Origin: Seleniivibrio woodruffii
Lineage (GTDB): Bacteria; Chrysiogenota; Deferribacteres; Deferribacterales; Geovibrionaceae
Length of the DNA stretch: 64,000 nt
Direction of reading: 5' to 3'
Assembly: GCF_004339245.1 (NCBI RefSeq)
Contig: NZ_SMGG01000003.1
Coordinates: forward strand, 23,106-87,105
A program made the position numbers and the translations under genes. This document shows positions 27,025 through 36,100 of the stretch, one piece after another (within the stretch, counting starts at the first letter, position 1; every line of letters starts with the position of its first letter). The notes beneath the pieces are model-generated. The model was not told the DNA's origin and did no database searches. It saw only the letters and a program-made list of their open reading frames with translations.

Positions 27025-27084
27025 CAAGGGATTTAAAATCCCTCGGTCGCAAGGCTGTACGGGTTCGATTCCCGTCCCAGGCAT
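27025..27084 (+). repeat. Right attachment repeat (attR): displaced 3' end of tRNA-Leu
   Basis: 60-bp repeat of 11797-11856 with one difference. It lacks the tRNA 5' half, so it is not a functional tRNA gene. The C at 27078 restores perfect acceptor pairing, which marks this as the original host 3' end. Confidence 0.93.
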
Positions 27085-27091
27085 AAACAAA

Positions 27092-27120
27092 AAAAGGGTA
27101 CTGAAATCAGTACCCTTTTC
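27092..27120 (+). terminator. Original tRNA-Leu terminator, now at the element's right edge
   Basis: AAAAGGGTACTG and CAGTACCCTTTT arms around a 4-base loop, followed by CTTATTTCT, 8 bp after the attR repeat. Confidence 0.8.
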
Positions 27121-27252
27121 TTATTTCTATTAGCACGATGAACAATACAATGATTTAACCGTATAATAATTATTTCTCATATCACTTATTAAGATGTATA
27201 ATATTAGAAACAACATATCGAGGACACTATCAGATATCTCATAATTGAGCTG

Positions 27253-28917
27253 GTGTTGGTGATGTTTATTCTTTTCACTGGTGACTACATGATCCAGAAA
27301 AGTCTTCGCCAACAATATATTTCTTTGCAGCAGGCTCAGGTTTATTCAAAGATGGGTGAACTGCGAGCCAAGCTCGAATATGAAGTCACCAGCAGTATGC
27401 TTCTGATACAATCCATGGCATCATACATTTCCATATACCCTGACCTTACGACAGCGGATTTCAATAGATTTGCAAAAGAGTTATTTGAAAGAAACGCACA
27501 TTTAAAAAATATTACTGCGTCGCCTGATTTTGTATTCAAATATGTTTATCCTCTGGAAGGAAATGAGGCACTTCTTGGAAAGAATTATAGAAATATTCCG
27601 GGGCAGTGGGAAAGAGCAAAGATGGCGGCGGAAACAGGAAAAGTTGTTCTGGCCGGACCAGTGGATCTGATTCAGGGCGGAAAAGGACTGGTAGGCAGAG
27701 TACCTGTGTACAATGATAAGGGTGTATTCTGGGGACTGGTTTCCTCTATATTAAATTTCAACCTTATGATGGAATCCATCAGCAAGGCTAATTCCACTAA
27801 TCCCATCAAATTTGCTTTGAAAGGTTATGATGTATTTGGCAACAAAGAAGATATCATCTATGGTGAACCGGAACTTTTCAGCAAAACCGATGTTATCAAT
27901 ATGAGCATCAGCATCCCCAGCGGCAAATGGAGAATGGTTGCAGAACCCGTTAACGGCTGGGCTGTTTCACATCCGCATGCTCTGTATGTTCATTTAATAA
28001 CTTTGGCCATGATGCTGCTTGCGTTCTATCTGACTGTCGGCAGAATAAAGAATATGAACCAAATGAAAGCTGCCCGTACCCACGAGGAACAGATCAAAAA
28101 GCAGTTGGAACAGCTCAACAGCGAACTTCAGGACAGGGTTAAACAGGAAGTGGAAAAAAACAGGCAGCATGTGGAAATGATAGCCGAACAGCAACGGTTT
28201 GCAGATATGGGACAGATGATAAATGCTATTGCTCACCAATGGAGACAACCCCTGAACAATATCAGGCTTGTTATGCAGATGCTTGATGATATGGACAGCG
28301 GCGAAGACTATGGAAAGACACGTGAAGAACTGTATGAACAGCATTCTGAGCTGGTAGACTACATGTCAAAAACCATTGACGATTTCAGAAACTTTTTTTC
28401 TGCGGGTAAGCAGAAGCAGATTTTTTCTCTGGATTACGAGGTCGCCAGAACCCTAAGGCTGGTTCAACCGCAGCTTAGCCATTACAACATAAGAACGATA
28501 CAGAATTGCAGTTACGAAAATAACCCTGATGACCCGAGCGATATGTATTTCGGTTTCATGTCAGAGCTGAGACAGGTTCTTCTGAATATTATTAACAATG
28601 CGAAAGATGCTCTTTTAAGCGTTGAAAATGATGCAAGAAGGATAGTCATCAATATCGACAAAAAAGATAATAACTACTATTTATCAATCTTTAACAACGG
28701 GCCGGCAATCCCTGAGGATATCCTGAAAAAGATTTTTGTGGCTTATTTTACGACAAAACAGGAAAAGCACGGTTCCGGTATAGGGCTTTATATGTCACGC
28801 ACTATCATCGAAAACCATTTCAACGGTACTCTGCACGCCGAAAACACACCGGACGGCGTTATTTTTTACATAATATTCCCGGAGAATTCGCCCCCCGCAA
28901 CTTTACCTCAAAACTGA
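27253..28917 (+). CDS. Membrane sensor histidine kinase with CHASE-like domain
   Basis: 554 residues from GTG at 27253, but the start is uncertain. A first TM segment (LVLVMFILFTGDYMI) is followed by an extracytoplasmic sensor resembling CHASE domains (FAKELFERNAHLKNITASPD, then ALLGKNYRNIPGQWERAK and LVGRVPVYNDKGVFWGLV). A second TM follows (YVHLITLAMMLLAFYLTVG, about 250-268), then a coiled coil and the kinase core: H box AHQWRQPLNNI, N box ELRQVLLNIINNAKDAL, and GSGIGLYMS. The in-frame sequence upstream continues as plausible TM residues to a stop at 27205 with no ATG/GTG/TTG. Its stop is 2 bp from that of convergent ubiD. No partner regulator is adjacent. Confidence 0.85.
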   Translation: MLVMFILFTGDYMIQKSLRQQYISLQQAQVYSKMGELRAKLEYEVTSSMLLIQSMASYISIYPDLTTADFNRFAKELFERNAHLKNITASPDFVFKYVYPLEGNEALLGKNYRNIPGQWERAKMAAETGKVVLAGPVDLIQGGKGLVGRVPVYNDKGVFWGLVSSILNFNLMMESISKANSTNPIKFALKGYDVFGNKEDIIYGEPELFSKTDVINMSISIPSGKWRMVAEPVNGWAVSHPHALYVHLITLAMMLLAFYLTVGRIKNMNQMKAARTHEEQIKKQLEQLNSELQDRVKQEVEKNRQHVEMIAEQQRFADMGQMINAIAHQWRQPLNNIRLVMQMLDDMDSGEDYGKTREELYEQHSELVDYMSKTIDDFRNFFSAGKQKQIFSLDYEVARTLRLVQPQLSHYNIRTIQNCSYENNPDDPSDMYFGFMSELRQVLLNIINNAKDALLSVENDARRIVINIDKKDNNYYLSIFNNGPAIPEDILKKIFVAYFTTKQEKHGSGIGLYMSRTIIENHFNGTLHAENTPDGVIFYIIFPENSPPATLPQN

Positions 28918-28919
28918 TA

Positions 28920-30755
28920 TCAGAAAAACCCTTCAAGTGCACCGCCCCTGACGGCCATGTTTTCGACCTTCTTAATTACTTCTTCGTCCATCTCCATCGC
29001 TTCGGGATGGTATGCCTTCACTCTGGCATCGATGACCATTGAACCTGTACACCCGAAATGTTTGGCATGTGTGAATGCCCCTATGCCGTAGACATCGGTT
29101 GCCGGGTTGGAGCGGGTGAACGTTACCCAGAGGAAATTATTTATATTTGCCGCCGTAAAATCACTGTCGTCCACAAGCACAATCAGCGGAAAACCGTTCA
29201 CAGGGTTATCCGCCTCAAAAGATTCGCAGAATCTTATCATCGCAGGATCGTACTCCCCTCTGGGGGCAGTGTGTTTCGGCGCACGGACGGCAAGAACACC
29301 GTTCATGACAACCCTCGGAGCATCAAAACCGTCAGGCAGGTTTATATTCTCAGGCAGTCTGTCGGGCAGTGTGCGTTTTTTCTCTCCGCAGGCTGCCACG
29401 GTGAGCTTCGACCCTTTGTTCAGGCCGTGCCCCGTATAATCCAGCGTATCTATGGTCACAGAGGTCTGGAAATGCAGGTCTCTGCGCCAGTCAGCCCGCT
29501 CAAGTACATGGGTAAAAAATTCTTCAGCGTCATGTATATCCAGTGCGGGATTATCCGCATGGTTCGTAATAAAAAGATATTTCGCAAGGGAGAGCTGACC
29601 CTGCCCCAGAATAGCGTTGGCCTGAGTGAGTATCTCTTTCGGTTCGTCCTGCTTCTGGTACGGAGTGTAGCGTTCCGAGCCGATGGCGAACAGCAGAGGG
29701 TGCACCCCAGCGGGGTCTACCGCATGAACAGCCTTCACGCCCGGCAGAACGTCAGGGATAAGCTCGCCTGTGAGCTCGTGGATGAAATTGCCGAAGCTGG
29801 TATCTTCCTGCGGAGGTCTGCCCACGGTGGTGAAGGGGAAAATCGCTCCGTCCCTGTGGAAAACTCCGGTGACCTTCATCACGGGAAAATCGTGTTTAAG
29901 GCTGTAATAGCCCACATGGTCGCCGAAAGGTCCTTCGGGTTTCAGAGTTCCGTCTATGTATCCGCAGATAACAAAGTCCGCCTCAGCATAGACAGCTGTG
30001 CCCTGCTCCGGTCTGAAAAAAGGTATGCGATGTCCGCCCAGTGCTCCCGCAAAAGATATTTCGGGCATGCCTTCAGGAAGAGGCATAACAGCGGCAATTG
30101 TCATTGAGGGCGCACCGCCGATGAAGACGTTGACATAAAGCCTCTCACCTTTGGCCAGTGCCTCGGTGTGATGTATCCCAAGCCCTCTGTGGAGCTGATA
30201 GTGCAGTCCTGCCTCATCCGGCGCATAGTCGTTGCCGGATATCTGTACACGGTACATGCCGAGGTTGCTGTTTCTGAACCCGCCCTTGACGGGTGATTCG
30301 GAATAGACCTGCGGAAGGGTTATGAACGCCCCGCCGTCCTTCTGCCAGCCCACAAGCTGAGGCAGGTCTTTCAGAGCGATGCGGTTTTTCATAACAGGCG
30401 CACTGCTCACCGTCTTAGGCAGAATATTCAGCCCGGCCGCCGGAAGTTTCAGCAGTTTCGAAGGATTTCTGAACAGATATGCGGGGTCGGTCTTTGCCTT
30501 AACCATAGCTTCGATGGACGCAAGAGTGTCTCTGAATATGAACCTGGTGCGCTCCATTGTTCCGAATATGTTTCCGGCCATGGGAAATCTGCATCCCTTT
30601 ACGTTGGTAAAGAGCAGTGCGGGGCCGCCCGCTTCATAAACTTTTCTCTGAATGACTCCCATCTCAAGACAGGGGTCTATCTCAGCATCTATTCTTTTGA
30701 GCTGTCCGTGTCTTTCAAGGTCGTCCAGACAGTGTTTCAGTGTTCTGTATCCCAT
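28920..30755 (-). CDS. UbiD-family prenylated-FMN-dependent decarboxylase
   Basis: 611 residues, longer than E. coli UbiD (497) and close to the long form linked to futalosine-pathway menaquinone synthesis in some anaerobes. The family regions are seen: NSNLGMYRVQISGND, IGGAPSMTIAAVMPLPEG, ISFAGALGGHRI, ETGTAV-type EQGTAVYAEADFVI, GPFGDHVGYYSL and the C-terminal SKLTVAACGEKK region and DDSDFTAANINNFLW. The reaction is a reversible decarboxylation of an aromatic or unsaturated acid; the menaquinone assignment is an inference from length and lifestyle. AGGTGA precedes the ATG. It forms a single transcription unit. Confidence 0.85.
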   Translation of the reverse strand: MGYRTLKHCLDDLERHGQLKRIDAEIDPCLEMGVIQRKVYEAGGPALLFTNVKGCRFPMAGNIFGTMERTRFIFRDTLASIEAMVKAKTDPAYLFRNPSKLLKLPAAGLNILPKTVSSAPVMKNRIALKDLPQLVGWQKDGGAFITLPQVYSESPVKGGFRNSNLGMYRVQISGNDYAPDEAGLHYQLHRGLGIHHTEALAKGERLYVNVFIGGAPSMTIAAVMPLPEGMPEISFAGALGGHRIPFFRPEQGTAVYAEADFVICGYIDGTLKPEGPFGDHVGYYSLKHDFPVMKVTGVFHRDGAIFPFTTVGRPPQEDTSFGNFIHELTGELIPDVLPGVKAVHAVDPAGVHPLLFAIGSERYTPYQKQDEPKEILTQANAILGQGQLSLAKYLFITNHADNPALDIHDAEEFFTHVLERADWRRDLHFQTSVTIDTLDYTGHGLNKGSKLTVAACGEKKRTLPDRLPENINLPDGFDAPRVVMNGVLAVRAPKHTAPRGEYDPAMIRFCESFEADNPVNGFPLIVLVDDSDFTAANINNFLWVTFTRSNPATDVYGIGAFTHAKHFGCTGSMVIDARVKAYHPEAMEMDEEVIKKVENMAVRGGALEGFF

Positions 30756-30814
30756 ATTTCACCTGCTGGATAAGGATATAATGAGAAAGGGGAAACGGCA
30801 AGAGGGAAAGAGAA

Positions 30815-30836
30815 GAGGCCGCCACAGGGCGGCCTC
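30815..30836 (-). terminator. Hairpin downstream of the Mrp-type ATPase gene
   Basis: GAGGCCGCC-acag-GGCGGCCTC, strong and perfect. On the minus strand it is followed by TCTTCTCTTTCC, only moderately T-rich, so termination efficiency is uncertain. Confidence 0.55.
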
Positions 30837-30856
30837 AGAATTATAGATCAGATACT

Positions 30857-30916
30857 GTCATTCTGAATGCAATGAAGAATCTCAGTTTCAGATCCTTCGC
30901 ATTCGCTCAGGATGAC
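30857..30916. repeat. Imperfect inverted repeat of the GTCATTCTGA...TCAGGATGAC type
   Basis: GTCATTCTGAATG and CATTCGCTCAGGATGAC arms frame about 60 bp, with inner AGAATCT/AGATCCTT. It is a common interspersed palindromic repeat type in many bacteria, probably a MITE-like or REP-like unit; it sits between the mrp stop and its terminator hairpin. Confidence 0.5.
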
Positions 30917-30920
30917 ACTG

Positions 30921-31796
30921 TTATTTCGCTATTGTCTGTTTGGCAACGTTGAGAGCTATCTCTTTGAAAGCGTTTGCCGTGGGGGTGTCTTTCACCTCAA
31001 GCACATAAGGCTTTCCGGTGTCTCCCTGAATGACCACCATGGGGTCTATGGGCACTCTGCCGAGGAAATTAACCTCCATCTCCGTTGCCATGCGCTCGCC
31101 GCCACCTGTTTTGAACAGGTCGACAGTGCCGCTGCAATGGGGGCAGACAAGTCCGCTCATGTTCTCCACGATTCCCAGCACCGGGATTTTCAGCTTATGG
31201 GCAAAGGTCACGGATTTTCTGGAATCAAGCAGTGCAACTTCCTGAGGAGTTGTAACTATCACAGCGCCGTCAACAGCACCGATGGTGTGCGCAACGCTGA
31301 GAGGCTCGTCGCCTGTGCCGGGGGGCAGGTCGATAATGATGAAGTCAAGATCGCCCCAGTCAACGTCTGAGATGAACTGTTCGATCATTCCGTGTTTAAC
31401 GGGTGCACGCCAGATTATCGCATCGCTGTCGTTCTCCAGAAGGAAGCCGACGGACATGACTTTAAGGCCGTCCACTGCCTCAAAGGGAACGAGTCCGTTC
31501 TCGCCGGACTGAACACCCTTCTGAGCCAGACCGAACATTTTGGGGATGTTGGGTCCGTGGATGTCGGCATCAAGGATACCCACGCTGTAGCCCAGAGAAT
31601 GCAGAGCGGAAGCGAGGCTCACGCTTACTGTGGATTTACCCACACCGCCCTTGCCGCTCATTACCATTATCTTGTATTTAATCTTCGACAGCCTGTCATC
31701 AAGCCGCTTTCTGGCATGCTGTTTTTTCTCGTCCGTGTTGCATCCCGCCGCCGAGGAGCAGGAAGAACAGGAGCTGTTTGAGTTGCAGTCACTCAT
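30921..31796 (-). CDS. Mrp/ApbC-family Fe-S cluster carrier ATPase
   Basis: 291 residues from the ATG at 31794-31796, which follows GGAGG; a frame reaching 32021 lacks such a site. The N-terminus has a Cys-rich segment (CNSNSSC, CSSC, GC) like eukaryotic NBP35, which binds a [4Fe-4S] cluster. Then come the deviant Walker A GKGGVGKS, DADIHGPNIPKMFG, IIDLPPGTGDEPL and a CPHC pair (residues near 215) for the bridging cluster. It acts in the cytoplasm to deliver Fe-S clusters to apoproteins, fitting a genome with many Fe-S enzymes such as complex I. It is divergent from the response regulator gene. Confidence 0.9.
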   Translation of the reverse strand: MSDCNSNSSCSSCSSAAGCNTDEKKQHARKRLDDRLSKIKYKIMVMSGKGGVGKSTVSVSLASALHSLGYSVGILDADIHGPNIPKMFGLAQKGVQSGENGLVPFEAVDGLKVMSVGFLLENDSDAIIWRAPVKHGMIEQFISDVDWGDLDFIIIDLPPGTGDEPLSVAHTIGAVDGAVIVTTPQEVALLDSRKSVTFAHKLKIPVLGIVENMSGLVCPHCSGTVDLFKTGGGERMATEMEVNFLGRVPIDPMVVIQGDTGKPYVLEVKDTPTANAFKEIALNVAKQTIAK

Positions 31797-31948
31797 TTTG
31801 AAAACCTCCGTTTGTATGTGTCTTTCGGAAATATATAAATTTAAGTACATAATTTCCACTTGTTTTTGGATTTTCCTGATGATGAACAATTTATTTTTAA
31901 TTGCGGGATTTATTTTGTAGGTATAAAATATACGGAGCAAGGGGAAAC

Positions 31949-32356
31949 ATGAACGAAGAATACAACAAAGACGTTGAGTTATTGAAGAATCTTTCTGTGA
32001 TGCATGTTGAGGATGACACAAGCGTCAGAGAGAGCCTTATGCGTTTTCTGAAGAGACGTTTCGACACCATCTACTCCGCAAAGGACGGCGCAGAAGGCCT
32101 TGAGATGTACAGAGAACACCGACCCGACATAATCATAACAGACATTCAGATGCCTGTTATGGACGGAATAGAGATGTCCAGAAGGATACTCGATGAAAAC
32201 CCCTCAGCAGTGATAGTCATTACCACTGCATTCAATGAAAAACCCTACATTGACAAGGCAGCGGAGATAGGCATTTTCGAATATCTCAAAAAGCCCGTTG
32301 TTAAGGAAGATCTTACCCTGACGCTCCGCAAATGTGCGGAACGCCTCGGCAGATAG
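31949..32356 (+). CDS. Single-domain response regulator (CheY-like)
   Basis: 135 residues from the ATG at 31949, with AAGGGG upstream; the frame is open earlier without a site. It is a receiver domain: acidic pair in MHVEDDTSV, phosphoacceptor Asp in ITDIQMPVMDG, conserved Thr in VIVITTAF and Lys in FEYLKKPV. There is no output domain, so it signals through a partner protein. The sensor kinase 3 kb upstream is not adjacent and may or may not be its partner. Its stop is 4 bp from that of convergent thiD. Confidence 0.9.
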   Translation: MNEEYNKDVELLKNLSVMHVEDDTSVRESLMRFLKRRFDTIYSAKDGAEGLEMYREHRPDIIITDIQMPVMDGIEMSRRILDENPSAVIVITTAFNEKPYIDKAAEIGIFEYLKKPVVKEDLTLTLRKCAERLGR

Positions 32357-32360
32357 TTTT

Positions 32361-33152
32361 CTACCGCATCATCCAGAAATGATCCACCGGCCCGTGACCT
32401 GAACCTATCTTCAGTGCGTCCGCACCCTCAATGGCTTTCTGTATATATTTTTTTGCCGCATCGACACTGTCGTAGACCGAAAGCCCCTTTGCCATTCCGG
32501 CGGCAATTGCGCTGGCCATGGTGCATCCTGTGCCGTGGGTGTTTTTAGTAGCTATGCGTTTTGAAGTGAATGTGTGAAAATCCGTTCCGTCAAAGAACAG
32601 GTCTGTGGCCTCTTCGCCGCCCAGATGTCCGCCCTTCAAAAGAACGCTGCGCACTCCGTAATCAGCCAGCTCCAGACACACATCCTTCATGTCCGCTCCG
32701 CTGACAATCTTTTTTCCGGTTATGTATTCAGCCTCGGGAATGTTAGGCGTGATTATGTCCGCCAGAGGGAACAGCAGGTTTTTCATGTTGTTCACCGCCT
32801 CCTGCTGAAGAAGGGGCGAACCGCCCTTTGCAACCATAACAGGGTCGACAACGACCTTTTCCAGATGATATTTCGCAATTTTGTATGCCACCAGAGCCAC
32901 AGTGTCGGGGTTTGAGAGCATTCCGGTTTTCAGGGCATCGGGTCTTAAGTCGGTGACGATGGAATCTATCTGCATTTCAATGTATTCCAGCGGGATATCC
33001 ACATATCCCTGAACGCCTGTGGTGTTCTGAGCAGTCACCGCAGTGATAACGCTCATGGCGAACACGCCGTTCGCGCTCATGGATTTGATATCCGCCTGAA
33101 TGCCCGCTCCGCCGCCTGAATCCGAACCTGCTATTGTAAGTGCTTTTCTCAC
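32361..33152 (-). CDS. thiD: Hydroxymethylpyrimidine/phosphomethylpyrimidine kinase
   Basis: Phosphorylates HMP and HMP-P to HMP-PP in thiamine synthesis, cytoplasmic. 263 residues as expected for the family. Seen motifs: ALTIAGSDSGGGAGIQADIK at the N-terminus, AVTAQNT, VVDPVMVAKGG, and the C-terminal THGTGCTMASAIAA with the catalytic GTGC anion hole. Its ATG overlaps the dnaE stop by 4 bases, so it is translated from the dnaE mRNA. The thiamine genes thiF and thiS lie 5 kb away on the other strand. Confidence 0.95.
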   Translation of the reverse strand: MRKALTIAGSDSGGGAGIQADIKSMSANGVFAMSVITAVTAQNTTGVQGYVDIPLEYIEMQIDSIVTDLRPDALKTGMLSNPDTVALVAYKIAKYHLEKVVVDPVMVAKGGSPLLQQEAVNNMKNLLFPLADIITPNIPEAEYITGKKIVSGADMKDVCLELADYGVRSVLLKGGHLGGEEATDLFFDGTDFHTFTSKRIATKNTHGTGCTMASAIAAGMAKGLSVYDSVDAAKKYIQKAIEGADALKIGSGHGPVDHFWMMR

Positions 33153-36100
33153 GAATCCCCCGTGCGTTTCTTAAAGAAACTTGGTTTCTGCTCTTTATGT
33201 TCGTATGCTTTCGCTTTGATCTCGTATCTGCCCTTGCCGATGAGGTCGTCGATCTCCTTGTAGAAATCGAAATCCGGCTTCACCTTATAATCCTCTCCGG
33301 CGTTGATGAACACACCGTAGGTCTTGGGTCTTTCCAGATAGAACGACACCGGAACGTCCCCTTTGTGGGTTCTGATTATGGTTTTCAGCTTACTGATTAT
33401 CTCTGTGGTCATGCCCAGACTGGTGAGCTTCACCGTCACCCGCTCGGTAAGTTTTTCCACGGCCTCAGGAACATCCATAATGGCATCCGCCAGAATGGTT
33501 ATCTCCTCGTCCTTGTGGTTGACGTTACCCGCCACGATTATGATCTTGTCCGCCACAAGATGTCTTATGACCTGCTCGTACACCTTCGGGAATACGACTA
33601 CATCAAGCTCGCCGTCCATATCCTCAATGGTGACGAACGCCATCTTGTCGCCTTTTTTGGTGAAAATATTCTTTATTGCCTTCACCAGTCCGCCCACAAC
33701 GTATGCGCCGGACGCATCAGGGGTCTTCACATCCGCCAGAGGAACTGCGAAGGTTTTAAGTATATTGTTGTAGACGGCGAGAGGGTGGTTTGAGATATAG
33801 AAATCCAGAACCTCCTTCTCCATCTTAAGAAGCTCGTTTTCGGGCATCTCGGTCACATCGGGAAAGTAGTAGCTCTGCTCCCCGTTCTCGGTCTCGTCCT
33901 CAAGGAAGGACTCCAGAGAGATTATCCCCTGCTGCTCCATTTTCTGCTTGCGCTGTCCCTCTTCCAGAGCTTTTTCGAGCACCTGAAGGTTCTGTCTGCG
34001 GTTTTTGCCTGTGCTGTCGAAAGCTCCGGCCTTAACCAGTGATTCCAGCACCTTTTTATTGCTCAGGCGCAGGTCGACCCTTGCGCAGTAATCGTATATG
34101 TTTTTGAACTCGCCGCCCTCTTCCCGCACCTGAAGTGCCGCTTCGATGGCGTGCATGCCTACGTTTTTAATGGCTCCCAGACCGAACCGGATTGTGTTGC
34201 CGTCGATGACGAACGATGCTCCGGATCTGTTGATATCCGGCGGATGCACCTCTATCCCCATGCTTTTGCACTCTTCGGTGAAGGTTACTATCTTTTCACC
34301 CTTGTCAATTTCGCATGAAAGGATGGCCGCCATGTATTCCACAGGGAAGTTGGCTTTCAGATATGCGGTCTGATAGGAGACCATTGCGTATGCCGCTGAG
34401 TGCGACTTGTTGAAGCCGTATCCGGCGAACTTTGCCAGTTTGTCGAACAGGTCTTCGGCCATAGCCATATCGAAGCCCATTTTCTTTGCACCCGGAATGG
34501 TCTTTCCGTCGCCGTGAAGGAAAAACTCCTTCTGCTTCTCCATTTCCGAGGCTTTTTTCTTACCCATCGCACGGCGCAGGTTGTCCGCCGAACCCAGCGA
34601 ATAGCCCGCAACTATCTGTGCGATCTGCATTACCTGTTCCTGATAGATAACAACCCCTCGGGTCTCTTTCAATATCTCCTCAAGCTGAGGGAAGATATAG
34701 TCTATCTCCTCCTCGCCCCATTTCCTTTTAACGAACGAATCAAGCATGCCCGATTCCATGGGGCCGGGACGATAGAGAGCCACAAGTGCTATGATGTCCT
34801 CGAACTCCTCCGGTTTCAGCTTTTTCAGAAGGTTTTTCATGCCAGAGCTTTCCAGCTGGAAAACGCCGGTGGTGTCGCCCCGGGTCAGAAGGTCGTATAC
34901 TTTTTTATCGTCCAGCGGAATTTTTGAGATATCAAGGTCAATCCCTCTGTTCTCCCTTATCCGCTTGATAGCTTCATCTATGATGGTCAGGTTGTTCAGA
35001 CCGAGAAAGTCGAACTTGACCAGACCTACGGCCTCCAGAGTATCCTTTTCAAACTGGGTGATAACCTCGTCGTTCTGACCTTTGCAGAGCGGAACGTATT
35101 CGTTCAGAGGTTTATCGGAGATAACCACGCCCGCCGCATGCATGCCGGTGTTTCGCACCAGTCCTTCCAGCTTCACAGCGTGGTTCAGGATGTCAAGCCC
35201 CTGCTCCACCTCTTTGAAATTATCGTTAAGGCTGGGATCCTTTTCCAGTGCCTTGCGCAGGGTCATTCCGGGGTCACCGGGCAGAGCCTTTGCCAGTTTA
35301 TCAACGTCTTTCAGCGGCACTTCCAGAACACGCCCCACATCCCGTATGGTGCTTCTTCCCAGAAGCTTACCGAAGGTGATGATCTGCGATACCCTGTCGT
35401 CGCCGTATTTCCGGCGGACGTATTTGATCACCTCTTCACGCCCTCTTACGCAGAAATCGATATCAAAGTCGGGCATGGACGCTCTTTCGGGGTTCAGAAA
35501 TCGCTCGAACAGCAGTTTGAACCTGATGGGGTCAATGTCGGTGATTCCGAGCGCATATGCCACCAGAGAGCCAGCACCCGAACCCCTTCCGGGGCCGACG
35601 GGAACGCCGATGGTGTGTGCATGGTTTATGAAGTCCCAGACTATCAGGAAGTAGCCTGCGAAATGTTTGTCGATGATAACGTCCAGCTCAAGCTGGAGAC
35701 GTTTATGATATTCCTCGTGTCTGTCGGCGGGTATCTTAGCCAGTTTTTTGACAAGTCCGTTCCTTGACAGATGGGTCAGGTAGCTTGCGATGGTGTAGCC
35801 TTCCGGAACCTCAAACTCAGGCAGGTGAAGGTTTCCGAACTCTATTGAGGTGTTGCATCTTTCGGCAATGGCAACAGTATTAGTCAGAGCAGAAGGTACT
35901 TCTGCGAACGCCGCCCACATCTCCTCGGGGCTTTTCACCCAGAGCTGATCGGAGTGTATCTCGAACTTGTTGGGGCTGTTTACTGTGGACTGGGTCTGAA
36001 TGCATATAAGAACCTGATGGCTCAGGTGGTCGCCCCTGTTCAGATAGTGGCAGTCATTCGTTGCCACCAGAGGAATTCCCGTTTCTTTGGACATCCTGAT

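Larger units (their letters stand above)
11797..27084. mobile_element. Integrative mobilizable element in tRNA-Leu(TAA)
   Basis: About 15.3 kb between a 60-bp direct repeat of the tRNA 3' end. It encodes a tyrosine integrase at the right end, an HTH excisionase-like protein, a MobF relaxase, a ribbon-helix-helix protein and a TrwB-like coupling protein. There are no mating-channel (type IV secretion) genes, so conjugative transfer would need a helper. Cargo: a Thoeris-like pair, an AbiJ-like gene, a membrane protein and a three-gene unknown operon. Base composition is clearly more AT-rich than on either side. Confidence 0.92.

Noticed and set aside
27025..27084. Second tRNA-Leu gene
   Set aside because: Only the 3' 59 bp are present; D arm and 5' acceptor strand are missing. 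It is the attR repeat.
11797..27084. Full conjugative element (ICE)
   Set aside because: Relaxase, accessory and coupling protein genes are present, but no VirB/Tra mating-channel gene was found in the element.
27130..27315. Small minus-strand frame between the element and the kinase
   Set aside because: It overlaps the kinase start region, has no ribosome site and no recognisable sequence.
29058..30107. 349-codon open frame antisense to the UbiD gene
   Set aside because: Low-complexity, basic translation with no domain; the UbiD frame is complete and conserved.
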